NCBI GenBank assembly: GCA_013176395.1
Contig: JABMLP010000008.1
Coordinates: forward strand, 1,302,001-1,366,000
Direction: 5' to 3'
Length of the DNA: 64,000 nucleotides
Source of the DNA: Venturia oleaginea
Taxonomy: Eukaryota > Ascomycota > Dothideomycetes > Venturiales > Venturiaceae
Shown here one piece after another: positions 10,677 through 19,088 of the stretch; within the stretch, counting starts at the first letter, position 1; the number at the start of each line of letters is the position of its first letter. The position numbers and the translations under genes are program-made. Below the pieces are notes generated by a model that saw only the letters and a program-made list of their open reading frames with translations, did no database searches and was not told the origin of the DNA.

Positions 10677-11918
10677 CTATTTACCACCGTTTGACTTGCA
10701 ATGGATCTCTGGTTTTTGCTGAATCATCTTACATCTCTCTGGCATCTCTCTGATCTTTTTCCGTATCATTGTGAGCGTTATCTTGTCCCATTCTGCCTGG
10801 ATTTCAGCCTTGAAATGAGCCACCGACGACCACCCCCTGCCAGCTAATCTGGACTTAATGATGTTCCAACAAGACTCAATGGGATTGAGATCACATGATT
10901 GAGGAGGGTGAATAAGTAATAGAAAGTCTGCTTCTCTTTTTATGACTGCAGGGTCACTGTTAGATGACTTGATTCCGTGAGAAGGATCACCATCCTCTTG
11001 AAGCCAGTATTTGCGCTGCTGACGCTTCTCCAAGGCCTGAATAGCTTCAATGTGTTGCGGCAGTATCTTTTTGGCGTAGAAAACCTGTGTCATGCAGTTT
11101 CCTTTTGGTGTTTCGTCCTCCTTTGCCTTAAGGTCTTGCCAGACCTTCAGCCGGGCTTGGTACACTGAATCCAGCTCGTATTTGAGTTGTTTAGGCTGCT
11201 TGACTTGCCTACGGACCTTCTCTGATGGCTCAGGCGGATCCTTGTAGAATATGAGGTTTCCTTTCCTGTTGTATGAGATGCCGCCGGCGACGTGAATAGT
11301 AACATCCAAAACGCCTTCTAGCTCCTCATTGACACCTCTCTCTTGCCCTGGAAAGCGTAGCTCATATTCAGGTGCATTGGCGAGTTCTTTTGACTGAAAA
11401 TGGGCTTCATCTGTGAACCAAATCCAACTCCAGAAGCCTAGGATGGTCTTTTTCTCGTGTTCTTTACCGTATTCAACCCTCTTTGGCCGATTTGCCTGGG
11501 ATATCTGCTTCTGATAACGCTTCTTGAATCGCCTAGCCCCTGCATTGTATACGTGACGCTGTAATGTCTTTGCGGAAGGCTTGCCGGGGCAGGAATTGGC
11601 TTGTTCCTGCCAGCCTTTTTCGTGTATGGGGTCATCTTGGTTCGTAAGGCGGGTAAGATCTGAAGCAGATACTTTGGTAGGCCGCCCTATGATGCAACTG
11701 CTCTTTCTCTGTGATCTGAATGCTGCATCACCAATAAGTTCTCGTAGTTTAAGCCAACTACGTGCAGTAGAAGTTGGTATATTGATTTCAGGGAGGTATG
11801 CGATTGTACCGACGCCGTCGGCCTCATTCTTGCAATCCCAGGCCAGAAAAAATCGCATTCTCTTCGTGGTGTCATATTCTCGCCTTGCAGTCTTTCTTTT
11901 GGGTGTTCTAGGCGCCAT
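10677..11918 (-). CDS. Tc1/mariner-family DDE transposase (413 aa)
   Basis: Intronless ORF of 413 residues starting MAPRTPKRKTARREYDTTKR. The N-terminal 130 residues contain a helix-turn-helix-like DNA-binding part (STARSWLKLRELIG). The catalytic triad is visible: first Asp in WFTDEAHFQ, second Asp in WLQEDGDPSHG, and the Glu in DLNPIESCWNIIKSRL, about 38 residues after the second Asp. It cuts and pastes the element by binding its terminal repeats. Typical Tc1 transposases are about 340 residues; this one has a longer insert between the first two acidic residues (RRQVKQPKQLKYELD). No stop or frameshift breaks it, so activity is possible. Confidence 0.92.
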   Translation of the reverse strand: MAPRTPKRKTARREYDTTKRMRFFLAWDCKNEADGVGTIAYLPEINIPTSTARSWLKLRELIGDAAFRSQRKSSCIIGRPTKVSASDLTRLTNQDDPIHEKGWQEQANSCPGKPSAKTLQRHVYNAGARRFKKRYQKQISQANRPKRVEYGKEHEKKTILGFWSWIWFTDEAHFQSKELANAPEYELRFPGQERGVNEELEGVLDVTIHVAGGISYNRKGNLIFYKDPPEPSEKVRRQVKQPKQLKYELDSVYQARLKVWQDLKAKEDETPKGNCMTQVFYAKKILPQHIEAIQALEKRQQRKYWLQEDGDPSHGIKSSNSDPAVIKREADFLLLIHPPQSCDLNPIESCWNIIKSRLAGRGWSSVAHFKAEIQAEWDKITLTMIRKKIREMPERCKMIQQKPEIHCKSNGGK

Positions 11919-11963
11919 GGTGGTGGTAAATTGAGCGATAAGTTGGTGTGTACGTGGAAATTG

Positions 11964-12017
11964 AGATGGGATGGTGGGTCCGAGCGCCCTGCGCAGTCAG
12001 ATTTGAGGAACCCTGTG
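11964..12017 (-). repeat. Right terminal inverted repeat of the Tc1/mariner element
   Basis: Perfect 54-bp inverted copy of 10602-10655. It lies 45 bp upstream of the transposase ATG, so it probably overlaps the transposase promoter. Confidence 0.95.
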
Positions 12018-12080
12018 CATCAAGATCTGAGTGAACTAATGGGCCGGACACCATAGTAATCTATCCAGGTCTATTAGAGG

Positions 12081-12326
12081 GAGATTTAACGCCGGCAATT
12101 GGTCATTCTGTGGGGCCCCCCGCACTTACAAAGTCCCGAAGCCTCACCACCACGTCAATACACCTTATTACATAGAGAATTCATTGTTCAAAAGCTGTTC
12201 AACTTATTCCATTTGGGGTATCCTTAAGAATAAGCGTGTAATGTCGCTGTGAACATGCCTACACACCAAATTTTTGGTGGTGGGACATATTTGCACGGAC
12301 GTGACCAATTGCCGGCGTTAAATCTC
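12081..12326. mobile_element. MITE-like inverted-repeat element (about 246 bp)
   Basis: A 25-bp sequence at 12081-12105 (gagatttaacgccggcaatt then ggtca) recurs as its exact reverse complement at 12302-12326. The outer flanks (12071-12080, 12327-12336) continue the symmetry imperfectly. The interior has no ORF. Inside is a palindromic core, caccaaatttttggtg, near 12262. Size, perfect ends and lack of coding fit a miniature inverted-repeat transposable element. The ends do not match the adjacent Tc1 element, so a different transposase would move it. Confidence 0.6.
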
Positions 12327-12564
12327 CTCCCGATAGCCAGGTTTCTCGTACTATATACAAGCCCCAAGTATATATATATCTATGGAGGTGGAGGAACTGC
12401 GGCTGTCACGTAAACGTCACCTGTCTTTGTTTCCTCTTAATATCCCTAACTACTACTAGTATTTAAACAACCTCTCTCATGAATGAATTTAGCTATCTCT
12501 ACTACCCTCCTCCTCCCTCCTAACCAACTTCGACCTACTCAATTTTACGAGGAAAAAAACCAAA

Positions 12565-13034
12565 ATGAACTTACTTACTTTCTTCCTCCTCTCGCCCCTC
12601 ACTCTCACAATCGCCCTCCCTACCAACGACGCGAGTGTTATCTATGAGATCGAGCGAAATACACAGTTGTTGAGTTGAATGGACATAGAGTTGCATGTTC
12701 TCGCCATAAGGGCAGTTCAATCAGGTTATGTAGGCCATTCTACAGTGCAAATAACAAAGAATGACTGTTTGCAGCAGGAATGCAGCAATCCGGTGTCTTA
12801 ACAATCCACATCACATGTCTGATACATGATCTACATCCTTACATTATCTCTCTCGATACTCGCGTTACCAACTCTAACCTGCTCTTTCGTGGCGAGCAAC
12901 TCGAGAAACGACAATCCTATGCTGAATGTATCTCGCTTTGCCGGCTGAGGATCGACCTAGACAAGAAGCCAAACGAATACTACGCATGCATTGGGAAGTG
13001 CAAGCAGGGCCCATCATGTGATCGTCCGTGTTAG
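12565..13034 (+). CDS. Small secreted cysteine-rich protein (candidate effector), splice pattern unresolved
   Basis: Exon 1 starts at ATG 12565 after a C/T-rich leader and encodes a clear signal peptide (MNLLTFFLLSPLTLTIALP). The 3' exon, open from about 12780, encodes a Kex2-type site (EQLEKR) and a short mature domain starting QSYAECISLCRLRIDL with six cysteines, ending SCDRPC. The likely main intron ends at gcag near 12774-12777 after a TGAC branch-like site. The donor is uncertain, and a second intron within 12790-12890 is possible. Secretion signal, pro-region cut at KR and a tiny six-Cys core are the layout of fungal effectors, antifungal peptides or pheromone-like peptides. No family match is recognised. 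Confidence 0.5.
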
Positions 13035-14011
13035 GCCTAGGGATACGAGATGGAAGGAGGTGGAAGGGGCGTAGTACTGGATCTTGATTCGTCTTGTGGA
13101 ACTGTAAGCAGGAGAAAAGGCTTGATGTATAGTACAAATGTTGAATAGGCTTTGTACACGTGTAGAAATGATATGAAATGAATGTATTGATTGATGATGT
13201 TCTATGTATGGGATCTGAAGTCTCTTCCGTGCAGAGACTTCAGGCCCCTGTGTGCCAAGTAAGGAATTCATAACAAATACTTTGGTGTGAGCACGAGGTT
13301 GGTTGCGTTTGTGATAGTGTGCTACGTTTAATAGGTGCCGCGTGTGTCTTTTCACTTGCTAAAGAGAGGTCTAGGTTCTTAACGGGTTGCGTCAAGGATA
13401 GAGAGGCTCGGGCTCGTGAGAGAGTACAGCCTGCTCTTTCGAATGGACCACTGGGATCTTCGAATAGCTAAGATATTGGCGATTTCTGGTGTTCCGACTT
13501 GCTTGATTGATTGATTGATTGATTTTATCCTACTCGGTTGCAGCCGCTTAATTACGCAGCTATGTCCGGTTAGGAGGACTTCTTCAGACAGCCGACACGT
13601 GATAGATTATATAATCCACCGCGCCCCACTTCGCCCCGTTCACTGAAACAAGACCAGCTGTCCCCTCGATCCTCCCTCTTTTCCCTTAACCAGTGTCTCC
13701 AAATGCCCGCTGGCTCTTGTAGATACTGGTTACTCTGCTAGTATATCGGTGCTATGTAGACTCCAAGAGGCAATGCCTCGTGTTTCGCTATCCTTCTACC
13801 TACAGTCTCCCTCTAATGCTCAGCTTTGACTATCTGCTTCGCCTTATCCCTCAAGGCTAATGGGTTCCCTAAGTATGTTTCTGCTTGTGAAAGTTGCCTT
13901 ACACCAGATTCCTATGCGGCAGTGTATTTGGTTGTGTGATGCTGGAGACAATAGTAACCATCGTAGTCGTGATTTCGCTGCTTGGGTGTGATACTCCGGG
14001 TATGCCCGTAG
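13035..14011. other. Gene-free stretch
   Basis: No coding region is supported. It contains a short gatt repeat (13503-13525) and, from about 13640, sequence continuous in style with the downstream tandem repeat, possibly an older degraded part of the same repeat family. Confidence 0.5.
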
Positions 14012-14766
14012 ACGAGGCTGTCTGGTAGCTGCCGTATTGTATGGCGCCGATCGTGCTGTAGACCTGCCGTCTTATAGTCGGAGCCTACCTGCTGCTAGTC
14101 GCTCTCCCTACTTGCTATATCGCGCTCCTACTCTTGCCAATGCCATAACTGGGACGCAACAGTCTGGGGAGAGGCTCAAGGCTACGTCTGCTAGCTTGCA
14201 GTGAGGGGATTTGCCGCCAATAAGCTCCTTCTATACGTCCTTACTGCTTCCTGTGTCGCGCACCTACTCTTGCCAATGCCATAACTGGGACGCAACAGTT
14301 TGGGGAGAGGCTCAAGGCTCTGGACCTCAGCTTGCAGCAGGACGGTTTGCGGAGACGATAGTAGATGAGGTTCTCTAGCAGCTGCCGTATCGTGTCGCAC
14401 CGATTGTGTTGTAGACCTGTCGTCTTATAGTCGGAGCCTATCTGCTGCTAGTCGCTCTCCCTGCTTGCTATATCGCGCTCCTACTCTTGCCACAGCCATA
14501 ACTGGGACGCAACAGTCTGGGGAGAGGCTCAAGGCTACGTCTGCTAGCTTGCAGGGAGGGAATTTGCCGCCAATAGGCTCCTTCTATGCGTCCTTACTAC
14601 TTACTGTGTCGCGCACCTACTCTTGCCAATGCCATAACTGGGAGGCAACAGTTTGGGGAGAGGCTCAAGGCTCTGGGCAACAGCTTGTAGCAGGACGGTT
14701 TGCCAAGACATTGGGAGAGGTTGTCTAGTCGTTGCAGTGGTGTGTGGTGCCGATTGTTGCACACCG
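14012..14766. repeat. Tandem repeat of about 353 bp with internal sub-repeats, just over two copies
   Basis: The segment starting gacctgccgtcttatagtcg at 14061 recurs at 14414 with roughly 90 percent identity by eye. Upstream and downstream ends show a third, more diverged partial copy (compare 14012, 14363 and 14712). Within each unit, a block containing actcttgccaatgccataac appears twice, about 134 bp apart. No long ORF is conserved across copies. It could be a degraded transposon part or a subtelomere-type satellite. Confidence 0.75.
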
Positions 14767-15300
14767 GGCGTCTGGTGTTTGAGTTGTGTTGAAGGTATTG
14801 CCGTTCTAGCGGTGACTCGTCGACTCGGAGCGTTGCAGTGTCATCTGGGGTGATGGACTAGCCGGGAGATAGTGACTAGATGGTTGCTGTTGTCTTTGGT
14901 GGACGCATCGTTCGTGTAGCTTGCTCATCTGCTTGCTCTGCCGTGGCCGCAACGGCGACTCTAGAGGTATCTCATCGACGCTGAGGGACGCGCGATGGCC
15001 TCTAGAGGCCGGAGCGGCCACTGGCGGAGGTGTTTTGATGATCTTTAGATGATACTTCTGTAAATTCCAAAAATTGAGTTCTCGCTTTGTGTGCTGTTTT
15101 CAGTTCCGACTTGCTGATATTTATTATATCTGCTATTCAAGCTCCAAGAAATGCATGTGACTCGAGCGAAAACCGTTAGTGGGACTTCACACAACGAATT
15201 TATCGCATCTCTTCTGAACATTACAACCACATCACCCAAGCTATCTATCATATGCCATCCGATTCCATTTGCAGGTCATCCACAAGGCCAGGAAACTTTC
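14767..15300. other. Gene-free stretch
   Basis: Diverged sequence follows the repeat, including a palindromic tctagaggcc/ggcctctaga area near 14995-15010. No gene was seen. The last 100 bp are the 3' flank of the isochorismatase-like gene. Confidence 0.5.
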
Positions 15301-16125
15301 CTAATAGATGGCTGGGCCGCTTCTACTTAGTGCAGCCAACGCCTGGGTGAGAGTGATGACAGTGGCAGGCAGCTTAGGAATTACACCCTGCTTGATAGCC
15401 CTGTCAACCTCCAACCCGTTCGGGGGCGTTTCAATAGCGTCTACAACACGTCAGATCCCTCTAAACCTCAATTGGAAGAAATACTCACTCTCGCCAATCA
15501 CATAGACGTTATAGTTGAGATCAAAGAGTCTATATACTGAACTAAGAACAACGCCAGAAGTCCTAATTCCAGACTACAATATCATCAGCATTGATCAAGA
15601 CAGAATCACTCACTTTCAACTCACAATAACGACGGTATTAATCTTCTGGCTCGACAAAATGAGCTCCAACTCATTCGCGGTGCCAGCATAATACCTGATC
15701 TTCGACAGGATAACATCATAATCATTCAACGGAGTGAAAGCAGGGTAAAGCTCCGTCGCGGTTTGATTCATCGTCCCCGGTCTCAATCCTGCAAAAGTCT
15801 GCGTGAATCCACCGGCGACATCAGGATTAAGCGCATTGACAGAGTAGATACGCGTGAAGAGGGAAAGCGGTGGTGGTTTTTGAGCGTGGACGGCATTGAT
15901 CCATGTCGCTGTGCTGTTTATCCAGGAGGTACCTTCAGTTGTACTTGAGATGGAGCCGACGAGACCATTTATTAGGTCGAGGTTTAGGACCGCGTAGTGC
16001 TGGCCGAAGGAAAAGGTGTTGTTATTTGGAATGGAGGAGAAATTGGTGAAGTAGCCTGGTGCTCCTTGTGCTGTTGCTGAGACAGCGAAGGCGAGGGCGG
16101 TGCTGAGAATGGTGGTTGAACGCAT
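15301..16125 (-). CDS. Secreted isochorismatase-family protein lacking the catalytic cysteine
   Basis: Exons 16125-15625, 15573-15489 and 15440-15301, with introns of 51 and 48 bp, join in phase to 241 residues. A signal peptide is clear (MRSTTILSTALAFAVSATAQ). The fold's conserved parts follow: LNLDLINGLV with the usual catalytic Asp, TRIYSVNALNPDVAGGF, and SKIRYYAGTANELE with the catalytic Lys. The nucleophile motif, normally G-x-x-T-x-x-C-V, reads SGIRTSGVVLSS, so Gly replaces Cys. The C-terminus (KLPATVITLTQALAAL) is complete. Cysteine hydrolases of this fold cleave isochorismate, nicotinamide and related amides. Without the Cys, this protein may bind a ligand or use other chemistry. It is secreted, so it may act on host or substrate molecules; that is inference. 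Confidence 0.85.
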
Positions 16126-17139
16126 GTTGGCGAAGGAAACAGAAATGGTGGGTCTGAAGGACGATAGCAGCTTTAGCTAAGAGAGACAGGATCAAGGCCT
16201 GAATTTATATGTTGATCTTGTTGAGGTCATACTCCGAGACCTAGAAGCTTTGCTGTGCCGTCACCCATCGACAGCTTCTGCAACGGTCCGCGCGAAGGCA
16301 GGTTGATCTCATTGCGTTCGGCGCAGTTGGCTCGGAAAGACAAGGTCGATTTCCCGCAGCTCTTAGCAGTATGGTCTAACTCCTTGGAGATGATGACGAT
16401 TTTCGTAGATGATGGAATACTTTCGTTGAATTGGTTCTCCTCAAGACGCAACAACAACTTAAATCTCATCAGCTTCATCAACAATCGGACTCTATGATCG
16501 CGTTTTATCCTCTCTGTGCCCAATCCCTGTGTCTTCATGCAGTTTGAGATAAGCATTTCACCATAGAATAAGGGTGCTATTCGAAAAGAGAAATCCGTAG
16601 CCTCGCGCCTCTCCAGACAGGAGCATCATCTTGCTGCCATATGTTTTCACAAGGCTATAGGTTCCCACGGTCTGCACTACTAAAATTGACATCACTCAGC
16701 CTGCCACTCCATTGTCATCGGGACGCTTGGAAAGATAACTGCTGACAAAGCGCAAATCTCAAGACGTTCTAATGGAATTAAGTCTGGTAACTTGGGGCAA
16801 TTTCAGCCTCGCCAGATGCTATTTGCTGCAGCTCTACTCGATGCTCGGAGGTACCAAAATACGGAATCGATTGACCAAAGTAAGACACTCAGGCAGGCTC
16901 AGCCTTATAACATAATTTATCCCTGCTCGTAGCCGCACCTTGATTCGCCACTCCACAAACATCACGATCGGCGCGTCAGCATCAGCCACGCGACCTCCAG
17001 GCTGGCGGCTACAACATCAGGCATCTGATTACCTTCACCTTACCAGCGCAACCCCACCCAGCTCTAGAATCCTCACCATCCCGCGAACATACCTCTCTCC
17101 ATCCTCCCCTTGAACGACACAAACACCACCACCCCCAAC
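16126..17139. other. Intergenic region between divergent genes
   Basis: No supported gene. A 109-codon minus ORF at 16227-16556 has an odd Leu/Lys-rich composition and no recognisable feature. The last 150 bp form a C-rich leader for the LysM gene. Confidence 0.5.
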
Positions 17140-17667
17140 ATGTCCACCACACGCTACTCCCGCCTTGACAGCGACGAAGAGCGGCTGCCGGAGAACATGA
17201 CACGCATAGGCTATCATGCCGATACTGAGAGATACCAATACCAAGACACCTCCGATGGCAGCTACTGGGAAGGTCCACCAGGTTCCCAATATGGCATTCT
17301 CCACCCAGTAGGTTATGTCGACCCCCGAAGCGACGAAGAAAGACTCCTGGCATCAGAAACCGAAGAAAAGAGGTGGAAAGAGGTGGAGAAGAAGGATTGG
17401 AGGATGTTGATGCCGTTCTTTTTGCTTTGTGGTGTTTTTTTACTTGGGGTTTGGTGGGTGGTTGGAGGGCGGGGTTTCTGGCAAGGGAAGGCGACGAGCT
17501 GCGCGAGGGATCAGTATGAGGTTAGGATTCGAGCTGGGGATACTTGCTGGGGTATTGCTGGGGGGAAGACGGAGGTTCTCGAGCAACTGAGGCGCTTGAA
17601 TGAGGGGGTTAATTGCGATAGATTGGGGGTTGGGCATGTTGTTTGTCTGCCTGGTGGTGAACAATAG
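17140..17667 (+). CDS. Membrane-anchored LysM domain protein (175 aa)
   Basis: Single exon. The ATG at 17140 (MSTTRYSRLDSDEERL) is chosen; the open frame extends ten codons upstream but has no ATG there. Residues 1-95 are acidic, tyrosine-rich and probably cytosolic. A membrane segment lies at about 97-116 (MLMPFFLLCGVFLLGVWWVV). The C-terminal 50 residues are a LysM domain: YEVRIRAGDTCWGIAGG, then LRRLNEGVNCDRLGVGHVVCLPG, with cysteine pairs as in fungal LysM modules. LysM binds chitin or related N-acetylglucosamine polymers. With no signal peptide and a mid-protein anchor, it looks like a type II membrane protein displaying LysM outside the cytosol, rather than a soluble chitin-masking effector. 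Confidence 0.82.
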   Translation: MSTTRYSRLDSDEERLPENMTRIGYHADTERYQYQDTSDGSYWEGPPGSQYGILHPVGYVDPRSDEERLLASETEEKRWKEVEKKDWRMLMPFFLLCGVFLLGVWWVVGGRGFWQGKATSCARDQYEVRIRAGDTCWGIAGGKTEVLEQLRRLNEGVNCDRLGVGHVVCLPGGEQ

Positions 17668-19088
17668 GAATAGAAGTTTGCATATATACCCGGTTTTAAA
17701 GCGTTAGACATTGGCAGATTTCATGGACTTTCACCATCCGTACACGATTCATCCACGATCTCTTCAATCTTGATTTGAAAATGTATCTGTTTGGCGACAG
17801 ATCTGGAATTAGTCGCGGATCAGACACGCGTGTCAGAATACTCCAAAGATTGATAAACTCGCTTACAAGAGAATAAACTCTAGCTCTAAGAAAGAAAAAG
17901 CAGAATCTGGACCCAACTTCTTAGCCGCGCTCTATATCGAGAGATGATTTTATAGAGAGGAATTTTACCAATATCAATACGAGCTTAGACACCCTGAATA
18001 TCTTGAAGTATTTAGGAAGGAAAGCGAATTGAAGAGTTATTAGATGTGCTTAAAGTTTATCCAAAATAATAAGAAGCCTTAAGATTGTACAGACCTTAGG
18101 TATATACTCGGTTTAACATATCCTATACTCCTGCTAAGCATATACACGTGAAAGCTGAATTCTCCATGAATCGCTATCCCGCCTTCACTCCGAGCTTCGA
18201 TCCTAGTCACTCTACTATCTCCAATTCTGGATCTAGATCTCGGTTCTCGAATGGCTTGGACAGTTGCTTGATGATGACCGAGGAGGCTTAATCTTGCTCT
18301 GGATGTAAGGGCTGATGACCGTCTAAGATCTCCATCTGGTCGCTTCGTCTTCCGCCTTGATTTTTAACATGTTACTAACGTTAAAGCGGATCGTTGACTG
18401 TGGAATAGTAAGTCGCAGCGAGGTACCTCGTACCAGCTTCTTAGATTATCGTACCTCACAACGAGAGTAAGTGTGCTCGATGGTCTCATTACCCGGGACT
18501 CATCGCAAGTCCATCATCATCATCATCATCAACATTCACAAACGCGGAATAGCGGTCCATCTACCTCTCCAAACACACCAAGAAATCCAACATTACTGAA
18601 GACGAAAAATGAAAGCAAGGAAATTCGGTTGCGCAATATCCGTTACAAAAACAATGGGGTATAAAATTTGTACAACAATCCAACCCACAAAACGATGAGC
18701 GCGCCTGCTGAAATGCCGCCTGCCCGTCGTGTACGAGGTATAATCCAACCCACCGAGTTTTCGCTCCAGAAATCCAAATCGACAAAAACGCCCACTCCTC
18801 ATAAATTCCACATACAGCCGTCCATTGTCATCCAATCCTGTAAACGTGCGCCGTTCGTCCCCGAGAAAATACAAGACCGATTCCATGCCATTTCATTCCA
18901 TCACATTCCTATAATCCTTATCCCTCCGACTCGTCTCTGAGAACAATTGGCCATGTCCATGGAACTCATGATCAGCATTCTCAGTATTCCGGCAATGTCC
19001 ACAATCAAACTGCCAGAATTTGGTCGACACCGATCTCAAGTTGACAGGCTTCGGGTACAATGACAGATTTGACGGCTTCCCAGCAAAT
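17668..19088. other. Gene-free stretch, AT-rich in part
   Basis: The part at about 17880-18130 is AT-rich with many stops in all frames, as in a decayed or mutated repeat. A (cat)6 microsatellite lies at 18512-18530. ORFs at 18561-18940 overlap on both strands and look spurious. The end is the 3' flank of the ARS-binding protein gene. Confidence 0.5.

Larger units (their letters stand above)
10602..12017. mobile_element. Tc1/mariner-superfamily DNA transposon, complete
   Basis: The element is about 1,416 bp. Its ends are perfect inverted repeats of 54 bp (10602-10655 and 11964-12017), each starting cacagggttcctcaaatctg when read inward. It encloses one uninterrupted transposase gene and nothing else. 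Identical ends with an intact ORF point to a recent, possibly still mobile, insertion. The expected TA target duplication is not clean: flanking triplets are tat on the left and cat on the right, so one side may have mutated or the exact end may differ by a base. Confidence 0.92.

Noticed and set aside
11581..11934. Plus-strand ORF of 117 codons inside the transposon
   Set aside because: It is antisense to the intact transposase and has no independent features.
12061..12340. ccaggt on both sides of the MITE-like element as a target duplication
   Set aside because: The two copies are not symmetrically placed relative to the inverted ends, so it is probably chance.
13640..15040. CRISPR-like or rDNA-like repeat array
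   Set aside because: Units are about 353 bp, diverged and without short regular spacers; no rRNA sequence is recognised.
16227..16556. 109-codon minus ORF beginning with ATG
   Set aside because: Unusual composition, no domain, signal peptide or helices; likely chance.
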